This document shows positions 40,414 through 52,374 of a stretch of DNA of 64,000 nt, in pieces. The notes under the pieces are model-generated. The model saw only the letters and a list, made by a program, of their open reading frames with translations, made no database searches and was not told the origin of the DNA. How positions within the stretch are numbered: the stretch's first letter is position 1; every line of letters begins with the position of its first letter. The stretch is from Dendrolimus kikuchii (lineage: Eukaryota; Arthropoda; Insecta; Lepidoptera; Lasiocampidae): assembly GCA_019925095.2 (NCBI GenBank), contig JAHHIN020000030.1:992001-1056000 (forward strand), read 5' to 3'. The position numbers and the translations under genes were made by a program.

Positions 40414-40548
40414 TTCGTGGACCGAGGCATCTTCGACATGATATATGACAAAGTCATGGAACTTTATAATAAATTAATCGCAATGTTTTAAACGGCGATA
40501 CGGTCTGTGTGTTGTTGAAGCGTAGCGTTGGTTACTGTAAAGTGTAAA

Positions 40549-40554
40549 AATAAA
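40549..40554 (+). terminator. Candidate polyadenylation signal
   Basis: AATAAA lies 136 bases after the first stop of the exon at 40295 and 58 bases after the second. Confidence 0.45.
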
Positions 40555-40697
40555 ACAATACATTTATGAATTTATGTCTATCTTATTTTTACAAAGAATT
40601 ATTCAAACTAGTGGTCGCCCGCTGATCGATATTCGACCATAATTATTCTTGGTACACTATTTCTGTAAAAAAGTAAAAATAAATCTAAAATGTCGAT

Positions 40698-40971
40698 TTT
40701 TTTAAGTTTAAGGCTTGGCAACTAGGCCTTTAAGCCAGAAGCCGTTGTGTTGTAGGCTACACTCGACGTCATTCAACGGAGTTCTTGTGAAGACTCGAAA
40801 GGCCACATTTAGCTATATAGTTCACATTTCTCGCAAAAACACATAATTACTACTCAAAAACAATACCCTACAACTATTGTTCATTTTAGAGTAATTTTAC
40901 ACATTTTTAGAAAATAAATCTGCACGGCACAACGTCCCCTTTCAGTTCCCGCCAAAAACTCAAAATATCGA
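40698..40971 (-). mobile_element. 270-bp retroposon family R, copy 1
   Basis: Family R reads on the minus strand from AGTTTTTGGCGGGAACTGAA to a T/A-rich tail. This copy is flanked by AAAATGTCGAT (40687-40697) and AAAATATCGAT (40972-40982), an 11-bp duplication with one mismatch. Other copies: 50587-50856, 52032-52302 and a partial one at 57581-57777. All share the same right-hand (5') end. I see no RNA polymerase III A/B boxes. Confidence 0.85.
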
Positions 40972-40982
40972 TTAGTAGAAGT

Positions 40983-41473
40983 GCAACGAATTTGTAGGGC
41001 AGACGTGTGCGCAGCTCGTCGCACATATAAATATTTGGTACATGCTGATGGTGGTGAGCCTAGGATACCCAGGTCGATGTAATCGTAGAAAAAAAAACTG
41101 TTAGTTGGTGAAAACTTGTAATAAATCACTTTACAAACCAAAGCGTCTACCTTCGGCTACACCCAAACGGAAGAAGACAGAAATGCAACAATAATGTTGC
41201 ATGTTTAAAAATAAAAATTATTCTATATTGGTGTTGCCAACAGACGTGTCTACCACAGAGTACATTAATATAATAGGTGCCAGCATCACCAGGGAATTAA
41301 AGTCATTCCGTCAGGACGCCTACCATCCTCACATGCTGACACGTTAGCGATAACAAGTGCCCTGCGTAAGACGTCATTCAAGGCGGCGTGGCGTGACCAT
41401 CTGCCGGTACTGCGGCGGCAAGAAAGACCGTGGTATCCTGAGGCGACTACCAATGCCCAAACACATCTAATAT
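40983..41473. other. Gene-free stretch
   Basis: It includes a GC-richer part (41285-41455, containing CATCTGCCGGTACTGCGGCG) that looks like an old LINE remnant but could not be matched. Confidence 0.35.
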
Positions 41474-41641
41474 TTACATACATAGCTTCACGCCAGTTCC
41501 CTTGCGGGGTAGGCACGAACAACAGAGCGCCATTCAGGCTTATTCTTACACACCTCACTTGCTTTTTGACATTCATAACTCTTGTCATGCACGCTCGTCT
41601 GTTCTTAAGGCTCCTGACATCACCTTCTGCTAGTATACGAT
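41474..41641 (-). mobile_element. RTE-type LINE 3' fragment
   Basis: 168 bp of the RTE 3' end in reverse: TTCACGCCAGTTCCCTTGCG and CGTCTGTTCTTAAGGCTCCT. Flanked by CACATCTAATAT at 41462-41473 and 41642-41653. Confidence 0.92.
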
Positions 41642-42114
41642 CACATCTAATATGTGGTATTAAAACTTTTTATATTATAAACTCCTTACTGTCATTCGCT
41701 GACAATCCGCCATAAACACGACAAATTTTGATCGGCTTTCCAGAGAGAAAATTTTGTAACAATAAATAATGCATATTTTTACAATATAAAATAATTTTCT
41801 ATCGATTTTACATTCAAGAAGAATAATTTAATTTTATCGTGTAAATGTCTGAATACAATGACTACGTCATAAATTATAACACGTGAGTAAAAATGTTTCA
41901 TGCCGCGGTCACACGTTAGAAACAAAATATATGTAGACCGAGCCTCCAGCTCTCAGAGTGAAGTCGGTAAAAGGAAGTCGATTTTTTAATAGGTAGCCGC
42001 AGTGCGTTACGAGTACTTGTATTAAATGATCGAATTAGTTCGGATAGAAGTGAAATATTTTCCAGTGGATTCGTTACTATTAACCACAAATATGCAAACC
42101 ACGTATATACTACA

Positions 42115-42351
42115 CTAGCTGTGACTGTGACGTCGTCCGCGTGGAATTTGTTTTCAAAACCCTTTGATTTTGAAACATTATTCGTTGGTACTCCGCTCCT
42201 ATTGATTTTAGCGTGATGATATATAGCCTATAGCTTTCCTTGATAAAGGGGCTATCTATCACTAAAAAAATTTTTCAAATCGGACCAGTAGTTCCTGAGA
42301 TTAGCGCGTTCAAACAAACAAACTCTTCAGCTTTATATATTAGTATAAGAT
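42115..42351 (-). mobile_element. Helitron-like element, full-length non-autonomous copy
   Basis: From CTAGCTGTGACTGTGACG to TATATTAGTATAAGA. It matches the copies at 30358 and 53940. Confidence 0.8.
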
Positions 42352-42641
42352 AAGTTCACATACACAAGTTTCTAAGATTTGACGGTTTTGTTACTTAATG
42401 TACTAAATGACCTAAGTTGCACTTGCACTATTAAATAATAACACTTATTCACTTGTTTGCACTGGTTTATTGAACTAAGTAATTAGTAGAATACAAAAAG
42501 CTTAACATGAAATGTGTGATATACAATAGCATGTATAATTATTGGTCAGCGCCATCTAGTTCTACATGTATTAACTATTACTACTATAAATCAATTTTTT
42601 TATTAATAAACATTGAACAGTATTGCGATTTGTGATTTTAG

Positions 42642-42671
42642 ATGCGAACATGGAAAACGGTAATAATATGC
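42642..42671 (+). CDS. First coding exon of a small membrane protein gene
   Basis: It is bounded by GATTTTAG (acceptor, to 42641) and CGTAAGTACC (strong donor, from 42672). ATG at 42650 in the context AACATGG begins MENGNNM and leaves one base, C. Joined to the exon at 52375, the C plus AA gives a codon and the frame continues LNKKSPGEVEKR. This would remove a 9.7-kb intron full of transposons. The model is inferred from splice sites and phase only. The resulting protein would be about 77 residues. Confidence 0.5.
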
Positions 42672-42719
42672 GTAAGTACCATATTTCCTATTTAAAATTT
42701 TGATTTATAATTTATCATA

Positions 42720-44532
42720 CGTGAAACAAAAACTTTGTACCCCTTACGTAAATTGCGCGGACGGAAGAGTATGAAATTTCGCACACTTATAGTTTATATA
42801 GAGAAGGAGTGCAGAATGCTATTTTTTTTTTTAATTATGCATAAAAAATACATTTTTTTTTCATTGGACTTGACTTTATGTTGTTGGTCCGAAGACCTCA
42901 CAACTTTACCGGGGTTTTTGGGGCGAGTCCTCGTGCTCGAGGCAGCTCCCTAAGGAGTTTTACCTCGGTCGGACTGTTGCCATGAGAGGGGGATGAATTT
43001 AATGATGCCCACCATAGGGCGACACAAAGCATTAATTGAGAACGGGCGACGGGTAATATAAAGCCCGAGGAGAAGGATCTCGGCGGGCCGGGATCGGTGG
43101 TTTGCGGCGGTCTACGCTATCTTACTGCCGTTTCGCAACGTGTTATGGCTGGGAGAGAAGAAACGGCGAAAGAAACTTCCCAGCAACACGCCTAGTCTAT
43201 CCTGTGGGGGGAGCTATGTCTCCTAGCGTCCCTCGCGGGGACGTGGAGACATCTTGATTGGCGGCGTCTGAGACGCCGCCGTCTGTGTCTGTCTGTCGGT
43301 GTCTGCCAGCCTACCGTCCTAATCGCGGGCGGACTGATCCGGGTCAGCGTTTCGTAATAACATCGACTCTGTCCGTCAGGACGTTACGCGGTCGTCGCAC
43401 GAGAGCCTTTCGACGAGGCTTATAATCGGACGCGGACACGACGAGCGGATTTCGATGGTGCGGCGCGAAATCGAAATACTTACGCGAGAGCGACGTAATG
43501 TAGTTTTTGATGGAGGGAAGCTCCAGATCGCGGTGGAGGTCGACGTTACGCATATAGAGGGGAGCACCGACGGCTCTGCGCATGAATTTATTCTGCACGA
43601 TTTGCAGTTTATCTAAAAGGGCAGGCTTGGCATGGCCGAATACCACACTCGCGTACGTCATGATTGGGCGGATGCATGTTTTATACAGAGTAAGCTTGTG
43701 TCTGAGGGATATTTTGCTTCGTTTGTCTATCATGGGTGCTAAACGACCCATCACAAATCGCGCTCTATTTCGGACAACAGTGATATGCTCGTTGAAGCGC
43801 AAGTTCTGATCTAGGGTGACACCTAGGTATTTGGTGTACTTTGCCCAGGGAATTTGTTGGTCGTAGAGCGAAATGGTTTTTAGGCGAAGGCAAGCGCGTT
43901 TGGGGGGGCGAAGCGTGCCCGGGGAAAAGAACATTGCTGCACTTTTCTCCGGGTTTACCTCTATCCTCCATTTGCGAAACCATTCGCCTAGCTCTGTGAC
44001 AGCTGCCTGCAGCCGGACGCAAGCCATTTGACGGTTGTGATCTGATGTAAAAAATACATTGAATCAACAAAAACACATTACACACACTACCATGTATTTG
44101 ACACACGCACGCATATATACTCTTTTGTTTTGTTCAAGTCAAATGAACAGTGTAGCCTTGGCGAAATCTGTGATTATAGAAGTATAATCTTTGACAACAG
44201 AACCTTGATAATGGTCAAACTTATAATTTAAGTTAATTATGGTCGAATTTCGACCACTAGGTGACCACTAGTTTATTTTATTACTTCAAATCAGTTTGGC
44301 TTCAACTCATCTCTGTTTTGCTGAGCAGCTTTTTAGACTGTATAGACTTAGTCAAATACATGGTAGTGTGTGTAATGTTTTTTTTATTGATTTAATGTAT
44401 TTTTTATGCATAATTTGAAAAAATATATGCATTCTGCACTCCTTCTCTTTATAAACTATAAATGTGCGAAATTTCATAGTCCTCCGTCTGCGCAATTTTC
44501 GTGAAAAGGGGTACGTAAGTTTTTGCTTCACG
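42720..44532. mobile_element. Tc1/mariner-like MITE with about 200-bp inverted repeats, split by a LINE
   Basis: The left arm starts CGTGAAACAAAAACTT (42720). The right arm ends AAGTTTTTGCTTCACG (44532), and TA stands on both sides (42718-42719 and 44533-44534). The arms match through AATTGCGC..GACGGA, ATGAAATTTCGCACA and GGAGTGCAGAATGC. After the LINE at 42854-44048 the left arm resumes (AAAAAATACATTGAATC to ACCATGTATTTGAC), mirrored at 44350-44411. Without the LINE it would be about 607 bp. It has no transposase. Confidence 0.85.
42854..44048 (-). mobile_element. Jockey-clade LINE, 5'-truncated, nested in the MITE arm
   Basis: It is flanked by AAAAAATACAT at 42843-42853 and 44049-44059. 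A poly-T run at its left end marks the tail. The minus-strand frame 44027-43344 (227 residues) covers the reverse transcriptase thumb region (WAKYTKYLGVTLD, RHKLTLYKTCIRPIMTYAS), nearly identical to copy 1 at 35.5-36.6 kb. A long 3' UTR (42862-43343) follows. The truncation point falls within the frame just after the FADD region. Confidence 0.92.
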
Positions 44533-44651
44533 TATTAATATAATGATTACTTGTTTCCTATGACAACGTATTTGTTATGGAATTTAAAAAACGCGATTGC
44601 AGCGTCACCTATTTAGCTAATCTGTCTATTTTATGGAAACAATATACTTTA

Positions 44652-45270
44652 CACACCGCTGGTACCGCTGGAAGGTACACCGCTGGTATAGAAAGCAGAG
44701 TGAATTTGGGGAATAGTGTGAATGAAGCGTTAGGTAAACTTCTAGGCGCTAAGAACCTCAGCCAGAAGGCCCAGCTCGCCATACACAACGCGGTGCTGGT
44801 ACCTACGCTCACGTATGGAAGCGAGAGTTGGGTATGGAAGAGAGAGCATGAAAGTAGAGTAAACGCAGTCGTGATGCGAGCACTGCACAAAATCTGCAGA
44901 GTGACGCTCGCGGACCGCGTTCGTAATACCGAAGTAAGAAAGAGAGTTGGTCTGAAAGAGAGTGTCGGGGTGAAGGTAAGTAAAGGAATGCTCCGGTGGT
45001 TCGGGCATGTGGAAAGAATGACTAAGCAGATATACAATGCAAAAGTGGATGGATGCAGAAGTCGTGGAAGGCCACGACACACCTTCTATGATCAAATTGA
45101 TCGTGTACTAGCAGAAGGTGATGTCAGGAGCCTTAAGAACAGACGAGCGTGCATGACAAGAGTTACGAATGTCAAAGAAGCAAGTGAGGTGTGTAATAAT
45201 AAGCCTAAATGGCGCTCTGTTGTTCGTGCCTACCCCGCAAGGGAACTGGCGTGAAGTTATGTATGTATGT
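44652..45270 (+). mobile_element. RTE-type LINE, 5'-truncated
   Basis: It is flanked by AATATACTTTA at 44641-44651 and 45271-45281 and ends in an (ATGT)n tail. It encodes the C-terminal about 200 residues of the LINE protein (TLTYGSESWVWKREHE, MLRWFGHVERM, GRPRHTF) up to 45254. The first residues of the open frame, from 44577, come from flanking DNA. It is the longest of the five RTE copies here. Confidence 0.93.
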
Positions 45271-45281
45271 AATATACTTTA

Positions 45282-45775
45282 TCGGGATATAATGTATCCT
45301 AAGCATTAACTCGGATTATAAGCCAGCAATATGTCGAGTTTCATTCAAACGTTCAGTAGTTTCCCTAAAATATGCGATAGTAGAGCCATCTTTTTTGCTG
45401 TTTTCGTCTATCCCACGGAAACCATGCTTCATTTAAATACGTTCAGTAGTTTTCACGTAATTCTTGAACAAACAGACAACTATTCTAAAAATTGCATTTT
45501 CGGCATCTCCTGGCCCGAATTATCCCTCTTGATTTTTTTCATATATTAAATGCATTGTACAACCTCGAACCATTAACAGATTTATTACAGTATATACTTA
45601 GATAGATTTCATTGCATTAAAGTTCGAAATTGTATAATAATATACATCGGTCAGCATTTTTTCTTTCGCTAACACTTTTTCGTCTAGCCTCCATCCGCCG
45701 AGTAACTTGCGATAAGGAACTTCGTCCAAAAAGGATATGTATTTCATGAAGTACGCATGTTATCATTCTTAGGCT
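45282..45775. other. Gene-free stretch
   Basis: AT-rich. TTTCATTCAAACGTTCAGTAG-like words (45345 and 45430) suggest a short old duplication. No gene. Confidence 0.4.
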
Positions 45776-46031
45776 ACGTTCCATTAGGGACTCACAACGA
45801 CCACGTTTACGACCGCGATTTATCCCGTTCCACTTGCTTGCCCAGGTTACAATCGTAAACCCAAGTGGAACGGCTATTCGACCCGCCTATTGACATGGGT
45901 CATTGTGAACGTTGTGAGATCGAAAATGATGACGTTATTAGTGACGTTTTCGCCACGACCACAACGACCGCGGTCGCGTTTTGGAACGGCTAACTGAGCA
46001 TTTTGGGCGTTGTGAACTACAAATGGAACGT
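45776..46031. repeat. MITE family M3, copy 1
   Basis: Ends ACGTTCCATT...TCACAACG and, inverted, CGTTGTGAACTACAAATGGAACGT. The interior contains CCCGTTCCACTTGCTTGCC and TGATGACGTTATTAGTGACG. A second copy is at 50913-51472. Confidence 0.75.
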
Positions 46032-46182
46032 CCTGTTAGAAATGTCAAACTTAATTTTCATTTCCAACTATTTGCCCGCGATTTTGTGCACGCTTGGCAG
46101 TTATAATATTACAGTTATTTTAAAACTACGTTTTATTATGTATACAAGTCGCGAAAACTTAAGAAAATATTATACAGTTATT

Positions 46183-47474
46183 GCGGGCGCACTCTCGAGG
46201 GTGCTTCCCAACGTGGGGGGCCCGGGGGGTGCGACGTGGAAACTTTACTCTGGCATCCTGAGGAGTATGGCGCTGTACGGTGTACCCGTCTGGTCCACTG
46301 CACTTCACCGCCACAACAGAACCCTGCTGCACCGGGCGCAGCAGGTTCTGGCCGTGAGGACCATACGGGGGTATCGCACAGTGTCGCGGACGGCGGCCAC
46401 CCTCCTGGCAGGCGATCCGCCCTGGCATCTCCAGGCGAACGTCCTGGCAGAGGTGCGTCGCACCCGGCAGGATGCCCTAGCTAGAGGCCTGACCTTTTGT
46501 CAGGTCGAAATCGAGGCGATCAGGAAGCGGGAAACCGCCTCCATGATCGCCGTCTGGTCTCAAGAACTCGACAACCCTGCGGCTTATGGCGGCTACACGG
46601 TGGATGCAATCAGGCCACAGCTGACGGAATGGGTCAACCGCACCAGCGGCACCCTGACCTTCAGAACGACGCAGATACTTACCGGACACGGATGTTTCGA
46701 TAAGTATCTGTATCGCACTGTGGGCTGCTTGCCTTCCCCGGACTGCCGCCAGTGCGGCGCGCCCGACACGGCGCTACACACGCTAGTCGAGTGCGCCGCA
46801 TGGGCACCGCAGCGTTTCGAACTTGAGACGCACGTAGGTCCGGTCGATTCGCTCTGCGACCTGGTCAAGGCCATGCTGCAGAGCAGCGACAATTGGGGGG
46901 CTGCGGTTACTTTTTGCGAGACAGTAATGTCACTCAAGGAGGCCGCAGAACGAGACAGGGAGAGAAGTCCTGTAGCGCGTGCCAATGCGTCTTCTCGAGG
47001 TCGCCGGCCTTCAGCTGGCACCCGGAGAGGCAGGTACGCGCATTACTTCCCTCCCTGAGTTAGGTTCCGTTTACCGCGGGGGGCCTTTAGCTTGCTAGGA
47101 GAGCAAAGGATCTTCTACCCCCGCACAACGAAGTGGGGTGTGTTCTCCCAGGGCACACTCCAGGCACTTTATTGCGCTGGATCGGCTGGGCGTAACTATG
47201 TTCTAAATCTCAGCCTTTCCAACACAAACAAAAGCGCAGGGTCGACAGGGAGGAGGGGGTTTTTAGTGGGTATTGGGGTTGCACGCTCGTGCAGCAACGC
47301 TCGGAGTCTTCCACACTATTCTGTGACGTCGATCGCGGACGGAGCACTGCCAAGAGCATACTATTGCTGCAGAGTTATCGCCCCCCAACCGACGCGTGTC
47401 GTTCCCCTAGCAACGACCCAGTTTGTGCGTAAATCGGTTAAGCATTTTCCCTCGCCTCAAAAAAAAAAAAAAAA
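46183..47474 (+). mobile_element. R1-clade LINE fragment, plus strand
   Basis: The frame to 47058 encodes the C-terminal part of the reverse transcriptase protein, with GILRSMALYGVPVWSTALHR, then a CCHC zinc motif (CLPSPDCRQCGAPDTALHTL). The sequence upstream of 46183 in the same open frame is flanking DNA. A 3' UTR of about 400 bp and a 14-A tail follow. It is nearly identical to 55730-57571. I could not identify a clear target duplication. Confidence 0.9.
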
Positions 47475-47904
47475 TTGTTGTTGTTGCTATTGTTGTGTTG
47501 GCATTCCTGAGAACGGAAATAACTTGATTTGACAGTTTGTTTTGTGATTGTGGTACTTGAATTTGAATCTAATAAACGATTCAATGTAAGTTTGTGTTAT
47601 TTTAATTTTCGATTGGTATCGTCGTTTCCATTTGTCTGTCCGTCTACTAGTCTTGTGTAGTGTTAAAATTTATGTCTGTCTGTCTGTTAGAGTATAACGA
47701 ATGAAACTTGACACAGAGCTAGCTTATATTCCGAATTGACAGGATAATTTTTATCCCAATAAACAGCGCAGATTCTGTGGAATAGATGATAGCCAAAATG
47801 GTGGCGCTGCTGTCGCATTTTTGAAGTAGAACTTTAGAATCGTTGTGATTTGAAACTCGATGAAACGAAAATTTCATAACATATAAATTTTGTTTATAAC
47901 ATAT
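47475..47904. other. Gene-free stretch
   Basis: TTG-repeats after the poly-A, then AT-rich DNA with a TCTGTCTGTCTG run (47673) and old Helitron-like words. No gene. Confidence 0.4.
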
Positions 47905-50570
47905 AATGAATTTAATTCGATTCAATAACATATAATGAATTTAAACAATGCAATCATATCAATAATTTTAATCATCATATCCTAGATTTGGTTCTATGTA
48001 ATAAACCGGCTAATGTAAAGGTCCTGGAGGTTAACAGCCCAGTTCTACCGCTGGATACACACCATCCTTGTTTCGAAGTTGAAATTAAAAATTCATCTAC
48101 AGCTTCGTTGAAGTCCAAAAGCATAAGTTTTTATAATTTTCACAAAACTAATTATAATGCGTTAAATGGAGACCTTAATCAACTGAATTGGTTCACGTTA
48201 TGGGATGGATCAGCGAATGTTAACGACATGCTAGATATATTTTATACAACAGTCGTACCTATTATTTATAAGTACACTCCTCAATATAAGAATAATAATA
48301 GTAAATACCCCATATGGTTTAGTCGCCCATTACTTAAAGCTTTAAAAGAAAAAAACAAATTTAATTCTAGATTTAAAAAATACAATAATCCTTTAGACAA
48401 ATTAACATATAACATGTTGAGGAGAAGATGCGATACATTAATTAAAGAATGTTATAACGTTTTTAAAAATAATGCAGCTCAAAATCTTCGTTGTAATCCA
48501 AAGTATTTCTGGAAATTTGTCAAAGATAAAAAACGAAATACTACATCTATCCCAAACGAAATGCGACTGGGAAAAGCTACTGCTAAAGGTGGTCGGGAGA
48601 TTACAGAGCTCTTTGCTCTACATTTCAAATCTGTCTACAGCACCGTTAATCCCATACCTTTAAACAACACATTGAGTGCTAGTCTTTCAAATGTACAGGT
48701 AATTTCAATTAATGACTGTGATTTCAATGAACAAGACGTTTTTAAGGCATTAAAAAATCTAGATTGTTATAAAAGTCCCGGCCCTGATCTCTTACCTCCT
48801 ATCTTGCTGAAAGAGTGTGCTGTTAACCTCTGTAGACCTTTATATATGATTTATAGAAAATCCATAGAATCTGGTACTTTTCCATACAAGTGGAAGATTG
48901 CACATATTACGCCTATACACAAGGATGGTGAAATCAACGACGTGACCCACTATAGGCCTATCTCCTTACTATCCACATGTGCGAAAGTTTTTGAATCTAT
49001 ATATAGTACACAAAAGAATCATACCTCACTTTCGAAAACATTTAAACCCAAGTCAACATGGATTTCTTCCACGAAAATCCACTGCAACTAACTTAATAGA
49101 GTTTGTAACTGACATAGCAACGGCTTTAGACAATAACAAGGAAGTACATGCCATTTATACCGATTTCCGCAAGGCTTTCGATCTAGTTAACCACGACTTA
49201 CTCCTGACTAAGTTACAGCTTTTGGGTATCCACGGTTCTCTTCTTCGATGGTGTAAGTCTTATTTAGAAAATCGTTCTCAATTAGTGGCAATTGGCGGAT
49301 CCAAATCCTTAACATTCAGTGTACCAAGTGGAGTTCACCAAGGGTCACACCTAGGTCCGTTATTTTTTTTGGTATTTATAAATGACCTCTGTGACACTAT
49401 CCAAAGCCAATTCAAACTATATGCTGACGACCTAAAATTGTATCGTATTGTTAACAACATATCAGATACTCACAAACTACAATCCGATATAAATCATATT
49501 CAAGGCTGGTGTGTGAACAATGGAATGGTATTAAACCCAGAGAAATGTTACCACATAAAGTTTACCAGGAAGAATATTCCTTGCACAGTTGCTTACACAT
49601 TAGAAACCATAAATATCCAAGAAACTAATACTGTACGCGATTTGGGTGTAATAATGGACAGCACCTTAAGTTTTAGAAATCACATTGATAAAATTGTTAA
49701 AAAGTCTTCTCAATTGTCAGGCTTTATAAGCCATCAAATGAAAATATTTCGAGATCCAGACTTATCCATTAACGTTTATAATTCGATTGTACGCGGTATT
49801 CTAGAGTATTGTAGCATTGTATGGAATCCGAGTTATCAGGTTCACTCTGGACGGATCGAGCGTGTGCAAAAACGTTTTATGTATCAAGTTACGTTTTCGC
49901 ACAATAAATGCCACAGCTTACAGAGCTACAACCTAAGACTACAACATTACAATGTTTCTTCTCTAGAAAACCGCAGAAAGATTGCTGACGTCCTATTTGC
50001 CTTTAAACTACTACATGGTCTCATCGATTCCCCAGACACTCTTGGAAAAATGTCATTCTCTATACCACGCATGGGTAGTCGAGTTCAAAATCGAAAAACT
50101 TTTTGTTTACCCACTTGCAGGACTAATATTGGCCAACATTCCCCTATATATCGCATGACATCTGGTTGTAACATAATCCGCAATGACATAGACATATTTT
50201 TTGGTTCTGTAGTTTCATTTAAATATAATATAAGATTATTTTTCAACAGAATTGTTTAACCACTCAATAATATTTAAAAAAAAGAAAATCTTTGTTAATC
50301 ATCATATTTTTTTTTTATATAATTACAATAATTTTTTTTTTTTGTGCCGAGTGCAGGCGTAGGCACATGCATGTAAGCGTCCGCACCGGCTTACTTGGAT
50401 TAGTATTAGTTTTTTTTTTTCTATAGCATATTAAAGCAAGCTGTGTCTTCATATAAAAGATCACATTCTAAAGAATACAAAATATTATATTACCAATGTA
50501 TTAAACATATTCCTGAATGTGCTCAGTTTTGAAGACCGTAAAAAAAAGAAAAAAAAAAAGAGATAAACAC
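47905..50570 (+). mobile_element. Jockey-superfamily LINE, 5'-truncated, one frameshift
   Basis: It begins near 47905 in the last part of the endonuclease (LDLVLCNKP). The first frame runs to 49091 with the linker and the start of the reverse transcriptase (KSPGPDLLPPILLK, HYRPISLLSTCAKVFESI). The second frame, from about 49005 to 50259, carries QHGFLPRKSTATNL, YTDFRKAFDLVNH, PSGVHQGSHLGPLFFLVFIN and YADDLKLY. The shift occurs in a TATATATA run near 49006-49012. The A/T-rich tail ends near 50570. Apart from this shift the reverse transcriptase is complete. Confidence 0.9.
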
Positions 50571-50586
50571 ATCAATCCATAGGACT

Positions 50587-50856
50587 TTTATTTTGTTTAT
50601 GGCTTGGCAACTAGGCCTTTAAGCCAGGCGCAATTGTATTTTAGGCTACAATCGACGCCGTATAACGGAGTTCTTGTGAAAACTCGAAAGGCCACATTTG
50701 ACTATACAGTTCACATTTCTCACAAAACACATAATTACTACTCAAAAACTATCAATATCCTACAACTATTATTGCTCATTTTAGAGTAATTTTACACATT
50801 TTTAGAAAATAAAACTGCACAGCACAACGTCCCCTTTCAGTTCCCGCCAAAAACTC
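50587..50856 (-). mobile_element. Retroposon family R, copy 2
   Basis: 270 bp flanked by the 14-bp sequence CAATCCATAGGACT at 50573-50586 and 50857-50870. The tail (TTTTATTTTG in plus) is on the left, so the element reads on the minus strand. Confidence 0.95.
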
Positions 50857-50912
50857 CAATCCATAGGACTAAGCTTGCGAGAGAATGACATAGAGTACAT
50901 TATATTTAGGCT

Positions 50913-51472
50913 ACGTTTCATTACACTCAAAACGACTACGTTCACGACAGCGATTTTTCCCGTTCCACTTGCTTGCCGGCGTTACAATCGTAAAGCCAAG
51001 TGGAATAGATTATGGGGCGTTGATGTCATAAACAACGATATGCACAAATGTCATTGGTTGATTTGAAAATCGCGCCTTTTTCAATGTCAAAAGATAGAGA
51101 GAATTAATGCTCTATGGTCAACGCCCACTTCGAGCCACCTCTTTACATGGGTCGTTGTGAGCGCTGTGTGATCGAAAATGATGACGTCATTAGTGACGTT
51201 TTCGCCACGACCACAACGACCGCGGTCGGCTTGTAGAACGGCAGACGGAGCATTTTGGGCGATGTAAGATACTACTGATCGTGTACTAGCAGAAGGTGAT
51301 GTCAGAAGCCTTAAGAACAGACGAGCGTGCATGACAAGAGTTATGAATGTCAAAGAAGCAAGTGAGGTGTGTAAGAATAAGCCTAAATGGCGCTCTGTTG
51401 TTCGTGCCTACCCCGCAACGGAACTGGCGTGAAGTTATTGTATGTATGTATGTAAGATACTAAAGGAACACG
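50913..51472. repeat. MITE family M3, copy 2, interrupted by RTE
   Basis: The consensus runs 50913-51273 and its last bases resume after 51461. The interior is about 100 bp longer than in copy 1 and contains GATATGCACAAATGTCATTG. Confidence 0.75.
51274..51449 (+). mobile_element. RTE-type LINE 3' fragment nested in M3
   Basis: Flanked by ATGTAAGATACT at 51262-51273 and 51450-51461. 176 bp with a GTATGTATGTAT tail. Confidence 0.93.
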
Positions 51473-52018
51473 TCCAAAGAGGTAGAGTAAATCGGAATGC
51501 TTCTTTAAGAACTATAAAAAAGCGTTCTACTTATTTTTGCTTTACTCTCTATGAATAAGGCCGTAACTTTTTATCACTAATACAGATGAAGCCCCAGCAT
51601 AAGAAACACAAAATATTTCATAACTGGCTGATGCTCGCAGCTTCGTCCGCGTGGTGCGGTTGTTTAACTATCCCGCGGGAACTCTTTAATTTTTCGGGAT
51701 CAAAAGTATCCTATATGTTTACCAGAGATATAAGCTACCACCATACAAAATTTCATTTGAACAGTCCAGTCGTTTCGGAGATTAGCCGGTACAAACAGAC
51801 AGACAAACAGAGAAACAAAAAAATTGAAAAAGTCTAAATTAGTTCTATTTCACTTCTTACATCCCCCTGACTCGGTTTTTAGCAATTTTTTTTATTGACC
51901 AGAAATTCGACCCCTACAGTTTTATTATATGTATATAGAGTATTTCATAATATATACACAAAAGCTTTAATTTTATTTCACAGCTATTTTATGAACAAAA
52001 TCCTATCAAATAGCGAAG
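51473..52018. other. Gene-free intron stretch
   Basis: It contains GCTCGCAGCTTCGTCCGCGTGG (51630) and a following block ending AAACAGACAGACAAACAG (51790). This pairing is common in lepidopteran Helitron-like repeats but is too decayed to delimit. Confidence 0.4.
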
Positions 52019-52031
52019 CTGCAACTTTTAG

Positions 52032-52302
52032 GTTTTTTTTAAGTTTTTGGCTTGGCAACTAGGTCTTTAAGCCAGGCGCAGTTGTATTGTAGGCTACAAC
52101 CCACACCATTAAATGGAGTTCTTGTGAAAACTCGAAAGGCCACATTTGACTATACAGTTCACATTTCTCACAAAAACACATAACAATTACTACTCGAAAA
52201 CTATCAATATCCTACAACTATTGTTCATTTTAGTGATTTTACACATTTTTAGAAAATAAAACTGCACAGCACAACGTCCCCCTTCAGTTCCCGCCAAAAA
52301 CT
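52032..52302 (-). mobile_element. Retroposon family R, copy 3
   Basis: 271 bp flanked by CTGCAACTTTTAG at 52019-52031 and 52303-52315. It lies 72 bases upstream of the exon at 52375, so it sits close to a splice acceptor. Confidence 0.95.
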
Positions 52303-52374
52303 CTGCAACTTTTAGTTCTTTTGTATTCCATAGATAATATCTAAGAAAATTATTCTGGTTTTTTTTTTTTAGAG

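Noticed and set aside
46003..46182. N-terminal about 60 residues of the R1 frame on the plus strand
   Set aside because: They come from flanking MITE and unique DNA before the LINE insertion point.
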